From positions 1-9,269 of the forward strand of contig JALUKJ010000261.1 in the NCBI GenBank assembly GCA_027056615.1: 9,269 nt of DNA, written 5' to 3'. The stretch comes from Campylobacteraceae bacterium. GTDB taxonomy: Bacteria; Campylobacterota; Campylobacteria; Campylobacterales; Sulfurovaceae. A model generated the notes under the pieces. The model saw only the letters and a list, made by a program, of their open reading frames with translations, searched no databases and was not told the origin of the DNA. Positions 1 to 6,461 of the stretch are shown here, in pieces (positions within the stretch are counted from its first letter, which is position 1; the number at the start of each line of letters is the position of its first letter). The position numbers and the translations under genes were made by a program.

Positions 1-36
1 AATTTATTCAAAAGAACTTTTATTCTAATTCTGCGA

Positions 37-42
37 TATAAT
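37..42 (+). promoter_or_regulatory. -10 box of the DJ-1/PfpI-family gene
   Basis: A perfect TATAAT within CGATATAAT lies 28 bases upstream of the ATG at 71, in very AT-rich DNA with no obvious -35 box. That is the usual look of sigma-70 promoters in Campylobacterota. It predicts a leader of about 22 bases. The same CGATATAAT string precedes dnaE and the first thioredoxin-fold gene, which supports its being a real promoter motif here. Confidence 0.7.
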
Positions 43-70
43 ACTTTTAAAAAACACAAGGAATAACAAA

Positions 71-637
71 ATGGCAATGATACTATTACCAATAGCACAA
101 GGATTTGAAGAGGTTGAAGCAGTCTCTTTAATAGATGTACTTAGACGAGGTGGAATAGCTGTTAGAGTAGCCTCGGTTGACCCACACAAAGATGACAATT
201 TAGTTTTAGGAGCAAATGGCATTACAATACAAGCTGATACCAATATTAAAAATGTTGTATCTGATGATTTTGATATGATTTTACTACCTGGTGGTTGGGA
301 AAACACCTATACTTTAGCAGATAATGAAACTGTACAGAGTCTACTAAAAGAGTTTAAAGCCAAAGATAAAATAGTTGGTGCTATCTGTGCTGCACCTTAC
401 GCTCTAAATAAAGCAGAAGTTTTAGGAGATGACTATACATGTTACCCTAGTGTAGAAGATGAAATAGCTAAAGAGGGATATAGAGATGACCAAGCTGTTG
501 TAGTTGATGGAAATATTATGACCTCAAGAGGGCCTGGAACTGCTCTTTGTTTTGGACTAGATATTGTTAAAAAGTTTTCAGGAGAAGATAGTTATAAGGC
601 AGTTAAAGAGGGTATGTTGTTGGATTTTTGTAACTAA
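71..637 (+). CDS. DJ-1/PfpI family protein (YajL/ThiJ-like)
   Basis: A single-domain cytoplasmic protein of 188 residues, the usual size for the DJ-1/YajL branch. Visible family landmarks are the N-terminal AQGFEEVEAV segment with Glu16 (equivalent to the conserved Glu that holds the reactive cysteine), the LLPGGW turn at residues 71-76, the nucleophile-elbow GAICAAP with Cys106, and the late TSRGPGTA motif. A Tyr-Pro at CYPS replaces the His-Pro of human DJ-1, which is common in bacterial members. Family members have been assigned roles in oxidative-stress protection, chaperone activity and repair of glyoxal-damaged proteins, and these roles are debated; older annotations call them thiazole-biosynthesis proteins, which I would not carry over. 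The ATG at 71 is chosen because AAGGA at 58-62 sits 8 bases before it; an ATG two codons later is less well placed. The gene stands alone with its own promoter and a hairpin after it. Confidence 0.9.
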   Translation: MAMILLPIAQGFEEVEAVSLIDVLRRGGIAVRVASVDPHKDDNLVLGANGITIQADTNIKNVVSDDFDMILLPGGWENTYTLADNETVQSLLKEFKAKDKIVGAICAAPYALNKAEVLGDDYTCYPSVEDEIAKEGYRDDQAVVVDGNIMTSRGPGTALCFGLDIVKKFSGEDSYKAVKEGMLLDFCN

Positions 638-642
638 ATATA

Positions 643-667
643 GTGTCGGAGTAAACTCTTCCGACAC
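643..667. terminator. Hairpin between convergent genes
   Basis: GTGTCGGA (643-650) pairs perfectly with TCCGACAC (660-667) around a 9-base loop. It sits 5 bases after the DJ-1 family stop codon and 6 bases beyond the end of the opposing gene, so it could serve both strands. Neither side has a good run of T, so it may be a weak intrinsic terminator or a 3'-end stabilising stem. Confidence 0.6.
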
Positions 668-673
668 AAACAA

Positions 674-1300
674 CTAAACTAAAGCCTCAACCATCTCTTT
701 TATCTCTTTATAATCAACAATTTTATTATCTCCTGCAACACGTTCAAAAGAGTTATATCCTAAATTATCAAACTCTTTTTTAAGATTATGAGGAATTCTA
801 TTTATAAATCGTTCATACTCTTCACGTTTCATTCCCTCTTTATTATCTAAAAACTCTAAATCTTGTGCAATCCGTGCAATAAGTACTTTTTCATTCTCTT
901 TGGTAATATTTTCAAGTCTATCAAAGCTACTATTAACATCATTTAGCATTTTAGAAAAATCATTTTTATTCTCTTTTGCATACTCTTCTAAGTTTTTTCT
1001 CAAAGTTTGAAGCCCTAAAAGCTCATTGTGCAAGGTATCATTACTATTTTTCAATGATTCTACAGTCACTTCCAACTTATCAACCTGCTCAGTTAAAGAA
1101 CCCAACAACTTAAGATACCAAACAGCAAAAAAACTAGCAACAGTAGCAAGTACAGCAAAAGGGAAAATAAAAAAATCAGTTATAAAACTACTAATAAGTG
1201 CAATAATCCCAAATATTCCTAATCCCATAAAAAAGAGTGCTGGAGTATTCGATTTAGTATCGTGAAACATATTTTTATAGAGTGAAAATAGCATTTTCAT
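674..1300 (-). CDS. Membrane-anchored coiled-coil protein, function unknown
   Basis: I do not recognise a family for this 208-residue protein. Two hydrophobic segments lie at about residues 21-41 and 43-65 with a very short turn, predicting a membrane hairpin with both ends probably in the cytoplasm. Residues of about 67-145 are rich in Leu, Glu, Lys and Asn with heptad-like spacing, and look like a long coiled coil. The last 60 or so residues are charged and predicted helical, ending in VDYKEIKEMVEALV. There are no cysteines and no obvious catalytic motif. The layout resembles membrane-tethered structural or scaffold proteins, but that is only an analogy. The start at 1300 is supported by AAGGAT a few bases upstream on the minus strand; the third codon is also ATG, but the first is better spaced. 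It diverges from dnaE and converges on the DJ-1 family gene. Confidence 0.8.
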   Translation of the reverse strand: MKMLFSLYKNMFHDTKSNTPALFFMGLGIFGIIALISSFITDFFIFPFAVLATVASFFAVWYLKLLGSLTEQVDKLEVTVESLKNSNDTLHNELLGLQTLRKNLEEYAKENKNDFSKMLNDVNSSFDRLENITKENEKVLIARIAQDLEFLDNKEGMKREEYERFINRIPHNLKKEFDNLGYNSFERVAGDNKIVDYKEIKEMVEALV

Positions 1301-1320
1301 GGCTATCCTTTTTTGTTGAA

Positions 1321-1326
1321 AATATA
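1321..1326 (-). promoter_or_regulatory. Possible proximal -10 box for the coiled-coil gene
   Basis: Read on the minus strand this is TATATT, about 20 bases before the ATG at 1300. It is a weaker match than the box at 1401-1406 but closer to the gene. Either or both could be used. Confidence 0.3.
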
Positions 1327-1389
1327 GTCAAAGGTAGATAAGAGAGGACTTAGTTTGTGAAAAGCATTAAAATCTAAAGTCTATTTTAC

Positions 1390-1408
1390 GATATAATTTG
1401 ATTATATC
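1390..1408. promoter_or_regulatory. Palindromic divergent promoter core (dnaE / coiled-coil gene)
   Basis: GATATAAT (1390-1397), TTG, ATTATATC (1401-1408) is a perfect 8-bp inverted repeat. Each arm holds a consensus TATAAT: 1392-1397 reads toward dnaE, giving a predicted start near 1404 and a leader of about 23 bases. The arm at 1401-1406 reads on the minus strand toward the coiled-coil gene, with a predicted start near 1394 and a leader of about 94 bases. The two promoters would occupy the same DNA and probably exclude each other. The dnaE arm has the CGATATAAT form seen at two other genes here, so it is the better supported of the two. Confidence 0.6.
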
Positions 1409-1426
1409 AACTTTTTAAGGCAACTA

Positions 1427-4400
1427 ATGTCACAAGAACCTAACGAAAATACACCACAAATAAATACCAAACCAAAATTTACTCACCTCCACCTACATAC
1501 CGAATTTTCTATGTTAGATGGAGCTAATAAAATTCCTGTTTTAGCTAAAAAAATTAAAGAACTAGGCATGGATAGCGTTGCTATGACCGACCATGGAAAC
1601 ATGTTTGGAACAATTACCTTTTATAATGAGATGAGAAAAAATGGTATTAAACCCATTATTGGGATGGAAGCCTACATTCATAACGAAGATGATATAGGAG
1701 ATAAATCGACAAGAAAACGTTTTCACCTCTGTCTCTATGCCAAAAATGATGTGGGGTATAAAAATCTTATGTATCTTAGTTCACAAGCTTTTATGCATGG
1801 ATTTTACTACTATCCACGAATTAACTGGAAGATGTTAAAAGAGAACTCCGAAGGGCTTATATGCTCATCGGCTTGTCTACAAGGAGAGATAAACTGGCAT
1901 CTGAACCTTAGTGAACGAAATGTTAAAAATGGAGCGTTAGGGTATGAAGAGGCAAAAAGAGTAGCCTTACGTTACAAAGAGGTCTTTGGTGATGACTTCT
2001 ATATGGAGATTATGCGTCATGGAATTGACCATCAATACAACATTGACAAGCAGATTATTCAACTTAGTCAAGAGACTGGTATAAAGATTATTGCTACTAA
2101 TGACACCCATTATACCCTACAGTCCGATGCTGATGCACATGAGGCGTTTATGTGTATAGCCATGAACAAACTCTACGATGACCCTAACCGTATGCGTCAC
2201 TCGGTGCATGAGTTTTATGTTAAGTCACCCCAACAGATGGCAGAGCTATTTGCTGATATGCCTGAAGCTATAGAAAACACACAAGAGATAGTAAATAAGT
2301 GTAACTTAGAGATAAAACTAGGAAATCCAACCCCACCTAACTTTAAATTTGCAAGACAAGTAGCACAGGAAGAGAGTATAACACTACCTGAACCAGACAA
2401 AGAGTACTCTTTAGCAAATGACAGTACTCTCTTTACCCATCTATCAGAACAAGGGCTTGAAAAGCGTTTAGCCATAGTTCCAGAGGAGAAACATCAAGAG
2501 TATCGTGACCGATTGCAAGTGGAGATGGACATTATTAATTCTATGAAGTTCCCTGGGTATATGTTAATTGTATGGGAATTTGTTGATGCAGCCAAGCAGA
2601 TGAAAATTCCTGTGGGTCCTGGGCGTGGGTCGGCAGCAGGGTCACTTGTAGCCTACTCCCTAGAAATCACCGACATAGACCCCATGCCTTACGGTCTGCT
2701 CTTTGAGCGTTTTTTGAACCCTGAACGTGTCTCCATGCCAGATATTGACATGGACTTTTGTCAAGCACGTCGCCAAGAGATTTTGAACTACGTTATTAAT
2801 AAATATGGGCGTGTTAACGTCGCTCAAATCATTACTTTTGGGAAGCTTCAAGCTAAAGGGGTTATTCGTGATGTGGCTCGTGTGCTTGACATGCCCTACT
2901 CCCAAGCCGATGCGATGGCAAAACTTATTCCTGATGAGTTAGGAATTAATTTAACTAAGTCTTATGAAAAAGAGCCAAAGATAAAAGAACTTTGTGACAG
3001 TAATCCTTTAGCTAAACGTACTTGGGATTATGCTTTAGCTCTTGAAGGTCTAAACCGAAATGCAGGAACTCACGCAGCAGGGGTGGTTATCTCCAATGAG
3101 CCTCTTTGGAAAAAGACACCTATCTTTAAACCCACAGGGCAAGACACCCTAGCAACCCAATACAATGGAAAATATGTTGAAGATGTTGACCTCATCAAGT
3201 TTGACTTTTTAGGTCTTAAGACCTTAACAGTCATTGAAGAGGCACTACAACTCATTGAAAAACGTCATGGAAAACGGATTGATTTTATTAAAGAGGACAT
3301 TAACGACCGAGCAGTTTACGACTACATCTCTACTGGTGATACTTTAGGACTCTTTCAGATTGAATCAGCAGGTATGCAAGACCTTGCCAAAAAGCTAAAA
3401 CCAAGTGGATTTGAAGATATTATTGCGATGTTGGCACTCTACAGACCAGGACCAATGGAGTCTGGAATGCTAGATGACTTTGTAGAGCGTAAACATGGAC
3501 GAGCTGAAATTACCTACATGTTCCCTGAACTTGAACCTATCTTAAAGCCTACCTATGGGGTTATTGTCTATCAAGAGCAAGTTATGCAGATTGTACAGAC
3601 CATTGGTGGGTTTAGCCTTGGTGGGGCAGACTTAGTACGTCGTGCGATGGGTAAAAAGATTAAAGAGGAGATGGACAAGCTAAAAGAGGAGTTTGCCATT
3701 GGTGCAGGTAAAAAAGGGTTTGATATGGGGGTCGCTAGAGAGCTGTTTGACCTGATTGTTAAGTTTGCAGGGTATGGTTTTAACAAATCTCACTCGGCAG
3801 CGTATGCAATGATTACCTTTTATACTTCATTTTTAAAATACTACTACCCAACCGAGTTTATGGCTGCGATTTTAACGCTAGAGAAAAACAATACTGACAA
3901 AGTAGTAAAGTACGTTGATGAACTTAAACGCCTAAATATTACACTGCGTCCACCCAATATTAACCGTTCAGACTTAGTATTTCAAGCTGATGAGATAGAT
4001 GGTGAAAAGATAGTCTTCTTTGGTATGGGTGCTATTAAGGGTGCTGGTGACGTGGCTATCAACTCCATTATTCAGACACGAAATGAGGGTGGAGAGTTTA
4101 AAGATATGAGCAACTTCGTCTCTCGAATAGATGCTTCTAAAGTTAACAAACGTGTTATTGAGTCTTTAGCTAAAACAGGAGCATTTGATGACTTTGGTCA
4201 CTCTCGTTGTGCCTTAATTAGTCAAGTTGAGGAGATTACCGAAACAGCAGGAAAAGCGATGATGGCTAAAAAACAAGCCGTTGGTTCTCTATTTGGTGAT
4301 GCAGAGGAGATGACTAACGTTTCAGTCAACATTAAAGATATGCCAGAGTATGACCTACTTGATATTTTAGCACTTGAAAAAGAGTCCTTAGGTTTCTACG

Positions 4401-5020
4401 TTTCAGGTCACCCACTAGATAAATATAGAGAACAATTAGACCAAATAAACTATACTCTAAGCTCAGAGATAGATGACCTAGCTGATGGTTCACAAGCCCT
4501 ATTTATTGGTAAAATTGAGGAGATAAACACACGTATCTCTAAAAAAGGAAATAAATTTGGTATTGCTAATATTATGGATTTGCATGGAAACATTGAGTTG
4601 ATGCTTTTTGAAAATAGGCTACAAGAGTTAGATGAAGATTTTGACCTTGATAAACCAATAGCCTTTAAAGTAAAAATTACCAAAGATGATAACTTTACTC
4701 GTATGAATATTTTAAAGATTGAGTCACTTAAAGATGCCAAAAAAGAGAAAGTTAAAGTCAAAAAAGAGGAAAAACACATCCCTGAACCTATTGCAGACCC
4801 TGTAGTTTTAGCAATGAATCTACTCCCTGATGAAAAGATGATAGAAGAGCTATATTGTCTTGCTCAAAGATACCCAGGAAAACACCCTCTTCAGCTCACT
4901 ATTAAATCTAAACTTCAAGAGGTACTTATTGAGTCTAAACTTAAAGTGAGTCGCTCTATTTTACTTGATGCTAAAGAGCTTGGAGTTTATGAGGAGGAGA
5001 AGTTGGTGGTTGGAGGCTAA
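1427..5020 (+). CDS. dnaE: DNA polymerase III alpha subunit
   Basis: Catalytic subunit of the replicative polymerase, 1197 residues against about 1160 in E. coli, with a 16-residue leading extension. The PHP domain comes first: HLHLHTEFSMLDG at 20-32, TDHGN at 54-58, SACLQGE around Cys150 and NDTHY around Asp226/His228. The palm follows with PGRGSAAGS and PDIDMDF, whose Asp441 and Asp443, with Asp593 in KFDFLGLKT, match the three catalytic aspartates. Fingers and later signatures include AGTHAAGVV, LYRPGPMESG, VRRAMGKK and GYGFNKSHSAAYA. An OB-fold-like stretch (about ALFIGKIEEI to MLFENRLQEL) and a lysine-rich linker lead to a C-terminal region of the kind that binds tau. The ATG at 1427 has AAGG at 1417-1420, 6 bases upstream. 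All nine PHP metal-ligand positions appear to be filled, unlike E. coli. No intein or frameshift is seen. The gene ends 6 bases from the opposing hydrolase gene. Confidence 0.98.
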   Translation: MSQEPNENTPQINTKPKFTHLHLHTEFSMLDGANKIPVLAKKIKELGMDSVAMTDHGNMFGTITFYNEMRKNGIKPIIGMEAYIHNEDDIGDKSTRKRFHLCLYAKNDVGYKNLMYLSSQAFMHGFYYYPRINWKMLKENSEGLICSSACLQGEINWHLNLSERNVKNGALGYEEAKRVALRYKEVFGDDFYMEIMRHGIDHQYNIDKQIIQLSQETGIKIIATNDTHYTLQSDADAHEAFMCIAMNKLYDDPNRMRHSVHEFYVKSPQQMAELFADMPEAIENTQEIVNKCNLEIKLGNPTPPNFKFARQVAQEESITLPEPDKEYSLANDSTLFTHLSEQGLEKRLAIVPEEKHQEYRDRLQVEMDIINSMKFPGYMLIVWEFVDAAKQMKIPVGPGRGSAAGSLVAYSLEITDIDPMPYGLLFERFLNPERVSMPDIDMDFCQARRQEILNYVINKYGRVNVAQIITFGKLQAKGVIRDVARVLDMPYSQADAMAKLIPDELGINLTKSYEKEPKIKELCDSNPLAKRTWDYALALEGLNRNAGTHAAGVVISNEPLWKKTPIFKPTGQDTLATQYNGKYVEDVDLIKFDFLGLKTLTVIEEALQLIEKRHGKRIDFIKEDINDRAVYDYISTGDTLGLFQIESAGMQDLAKKLKPSGFEDIIAMLALYRPGPMESGMLDDFVERKHGRAEITYMFPELEPILKPTYGVIVYQEQVMQIVQTIGGFSLGGADLVRRAMGKKIKEEMDKLKEEFAIGAGKKGFDMGVARELFDLIVKFAGYGFNKSHSAAYAMITFYTSFLKYYYPTEFMAAILTLEKNNTDKVVKYVDELKRLNITLRPPNINRSDLVFQADEIDGEKIVFFGMGAIKGAGDVAINSIIQTRNEGGEFKDMSNFVSRIDASKVNKRVIESLAKTGAFDDFGHSRCALISQVEEITETAGKAMMAKKQAVGSLFGDAEEMTNVSVNIKDMPEYDLLDILALEKESLGFYVSGHPLDKYREQLDQINYTLSSEIDDLADGSQALFIGKIEEINTRISKKGNKFGIANIMDLHGNIELMLFENRLQELDEDFDLDKPIAFKVKITKDDNFTRMNILKIESLKDAKKEKVKVKKEEKHIPEPIADPVVLAMNLLPDEKMIEELYCLAQRYPGKHPLQLTIKSKLQEVLIESKLKVSRSILLDAKELGVYEEEKLVVGG

Positions 5021-5026
5021 AAAATC

Positions 5027-6151
5027 CTACAACTTAACCTTCAAATGCTCAACACGCTCATTAGAAGCCTCAATATCACTCAACTTCACCTCACCACTTT
5101 GGATAAGTTGCTTAATTGTATTGACTAAAGTTGATGTCTTTACCATACTTTTAACAGAGAGTTGATTTCCAAAGAGTAAAATGTCATCTCCTGCGTTGAT
5201 GGCTAGTTTTAGGGTATTTCTTAAGCCATATTTTTTGTTAATAGCTCCCATCTGTAAATCATCTGTAATAACTACACCATTAAATCCAAACTCTCCTCTT
5301 AGTTTTCCATTGACAACTTTTTTAGAGAGTGAAGCTGGGTATCTACTATCTAGCTTTGCATTAAATACATGAGCAACCATAACACTGTCAATCGTTTGAG
5401 TTTGTGCTAACATTCTATATGGCTCTAGCTCTATATGTTTCCAAAGTTTGGTAACATCTACAAAACCTTTGTGGGTATCACCTAAAGATGAACCATGACC
5501 TGGAAAATGTTTGAGTGAAGTTAAAACACCATTGTCGTGCATTGCATTCATAAAGATTGAAGCATAGTGAACTACCTGTTTAGGGTCTGCACCAAATGAA
5601 CGACCAAGTTTATAGATAACGTGATTTCGTTTATTGATAGCCAAGTCAACATCTGGTGCTAGATTATAGTTAATACCAACTGAGATAAGCTCTGCTCCCA
5701 TATTTTCATAATATTGTTTTACTTTTGTATCTGAATATTTAAGAACATCTTTAGCCTTTGGAAATTTACCATAGAAACCATATTTAGATTTTAGACGTTG
5801 TACTTTACCCCCCTCTTGGTCAACTGCAATAAGAAGCTTTCCATCTTTTGAACAAGCCTGTAACTCTTGAGTTAGTTTTGCAACCTGAGATTTACTTGAA
5901 ATATTTTTAGCTTGTTTATGATTTATAGGATTTACATCAAACAGAATAACCCCTGCAAGGTCATACTTTTTAATATCTCTACAAATTTGTGAATTTTGTG
6001 GTGCTGAAGTTCCCATAAAACCTACCATAAGCATAGAGCCTATCTTCTTGTCTAGTGTTTTATTTAGATGATTTTCTTCTATATAACTTGTATTTGTAGC
6101 ACAAGAATTCAATGTTAATAATAGTGATATTAAAATACCTTTTTTTATCAT
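5027..6151 (-). CDS. NagZ-like beta-N-acetylhexosaminidase, lipoprotein (GH3)
   Basis: A family 3 glycoside hydrolase of 374 residues, a single barrel domain of NagZ size without the second GH3 domain. NagZ-type enzymes remove N-acetylglucosamine from muropeptides during cell-wall turnover. Visible motifs are AVDQEGGKVQR (Asp111), the KHFPGHG loop (His219) followed by GDTH (Asp225, His227), which forms the family's Asp-His acid/base pair, and ITDDLQMGA with Asp297 as expected nucleophile. The N-terminus MIKKGILISLLLTLNSC is a lipoprotein signal with Cys17 as the lipidated residue; the box LNSC is slightly off consensus. The frame stays open 34 codons further upstream, but I start at 6151 because the signal peptide begins there, a ribosome site (AAAAGG) lies 7 bases before it, and the promoter at 6180-6185 would exclude the longer form. 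A lipoprotein would act in the periplasm, unlike cytoplasmic E. coli NagZ. Substrate is inferred from the family. Confidence 0.88.
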   Translation of the reverse strand: MIKKGILISLLLTLNSCATNTSYIEENHLNKTLDKKIGSMLMVGFMGTSAPQNSQICRDIKKYDLAGVILFDVNPINHKQAKNISSKSQVAKLTQELQACSKDGKLLIAVDQEGGKVQRLKSKYGFYGKFPKAKDVLKYSDTKVKQYYENMGAELISVGINYNLAPDVDLAINKRNHVIYKLGRSFGADPKQVVHYASIFMNAMHDNGVLTSLKHFPGHGSSLGDTHKGFVDVTKLWKHIELEPYRMLAQTQTIDSVMVAHVFNAKLDSRYPASLSKKVVNGKLRGEFGFNGVVITDDLQMGAINKKYGLRNTLKLAINAGDDILLFGNQLSVKSMVKTSTLVNTIKQLIQSGEVKLSDIEASNERVEHLKVKL

Positions 6152-6179
6152 TTTGTTACCTTTTATAATTTTTTTATCT

Positions 6180-6185
6180 ATTATA
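6180..6185 (-). promoter_or_regulatory. -10 box of the NagZ-like gene
   Basis: On the minus strand this reads TATAAT within GGGTATAATAG, 28 bases before the chosen ATG at 6151. A start near 6173 gives a leader of about 22 bases, matching the spacing seen for the DJ-1 family and dnaE genes. It also argues against the longer upstream start of the hydrolase. Confidence 0.65.
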
Positions 6186-6219
6186 CCCAATAGGACTATC
6201 TTTATTTGAATTATTTCGC

Positions 6220-6225
6220 TATAAT
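6220..6225 (+). promoter_or_regulatory. -10 box upstream of the DEAD-box helicase
   Basis: TATAAT within TTTCGCTATAAT, close to the CGATATAAT form of the other promoters here. Initiation near 6232 would give a helicase leader of about 230 bases, far longer than the leaders of its neighbours. A weaker CATAAT at 6302-6307 could give a shorter one. The box lies 34 bases from the opposing promoter of the NagZ-like gene. Confidence 0.6.
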
Positions 6226-6461
6226 TCGCAAAATTTCTGCAAGAGTATATCAAATCCTCTTATTTTTAGGACTTTAATTTAATGTCCTAACCATTAAGCA
6301 TCATAATATTACACTTAAATTGTGTGACTATTTGGTATCAGTTGCAAAAATTGGGGTTATCAAACGCCATTTATTAACTATGAATACTATTAGCCAACTA
6401 TTTTCGTTTTAAATAAGCACCAATACCATACCCTAAAAAAATTACTATAAAGAAGACATTT
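6226..6461 (+). other. Long helicase leader / divergent spacer without a supported gene
   Basis: About 235 bases with no convincing gene. It holds a 7-bp hairpin at 6266-6290 and a second copy of TAGGACT (6267-6273); the first is at 6191-6197, and GTCCTA at 6284-6289 is the inverted form. There is a stop-free stretch of 44 codons at 6278-6409, whose only ATG (6380) would give 10 residues with no ribosome site. The helicase's own ribosome site is the weak AGAAG at 6451-6455, where most other genes here have AAGG. DEAD-box helicase genes in other bacteria can carry long regulatory leaders, so regulation through this RNA is plausible but not shown. Confidence 0.4.
6266..6290 (+). other. Hairpin in the helicase leader
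   Basis: TTAGGAC (6266-6272) pairs perfectly with GTCCTAA (6284-6290) around an 11-base A/T loop. No T-run follows, so it is unlikely to be an intrinsic terminator. It would fold about 35 bases into the predicted transcript, or could be an operator. Confidence 0.4.

Noticed and set aside
674..730. EF-hand-like end of the coiled-coil protein (GDNKIVDYKEIKEMV)
   Set aside because: The spacing is only loosely similar and most calcium-ligand positions of a real EF-hand loop are missing.
1427..5020. Possible intein, frameshift or fusion in dnaE because it is a little longer than the E. coli protein
   Set aside because: All conserved motifs run on in one frame with normal spacing. The extra length comes from a short N-terminal extension and small loops.
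6152..6253. Upstream start of the NagZ-like gene adding 34 residues
   Set aside because: It would bury the lipoprotein signal peptide inside the protein and would span the -10 box at 6180-6185. The ATG at 6151 has its own ribosome site.
6278..6412. Stop-free stretch of 44 codons on the + strand in the helicase leader, possibly a leader peptide or gene remnant
   Set aside because: The only ATG (6380) gives 10 residues, has no ribosome site, and the residues match nothing I know. A stretch of this length is plausible by chance.
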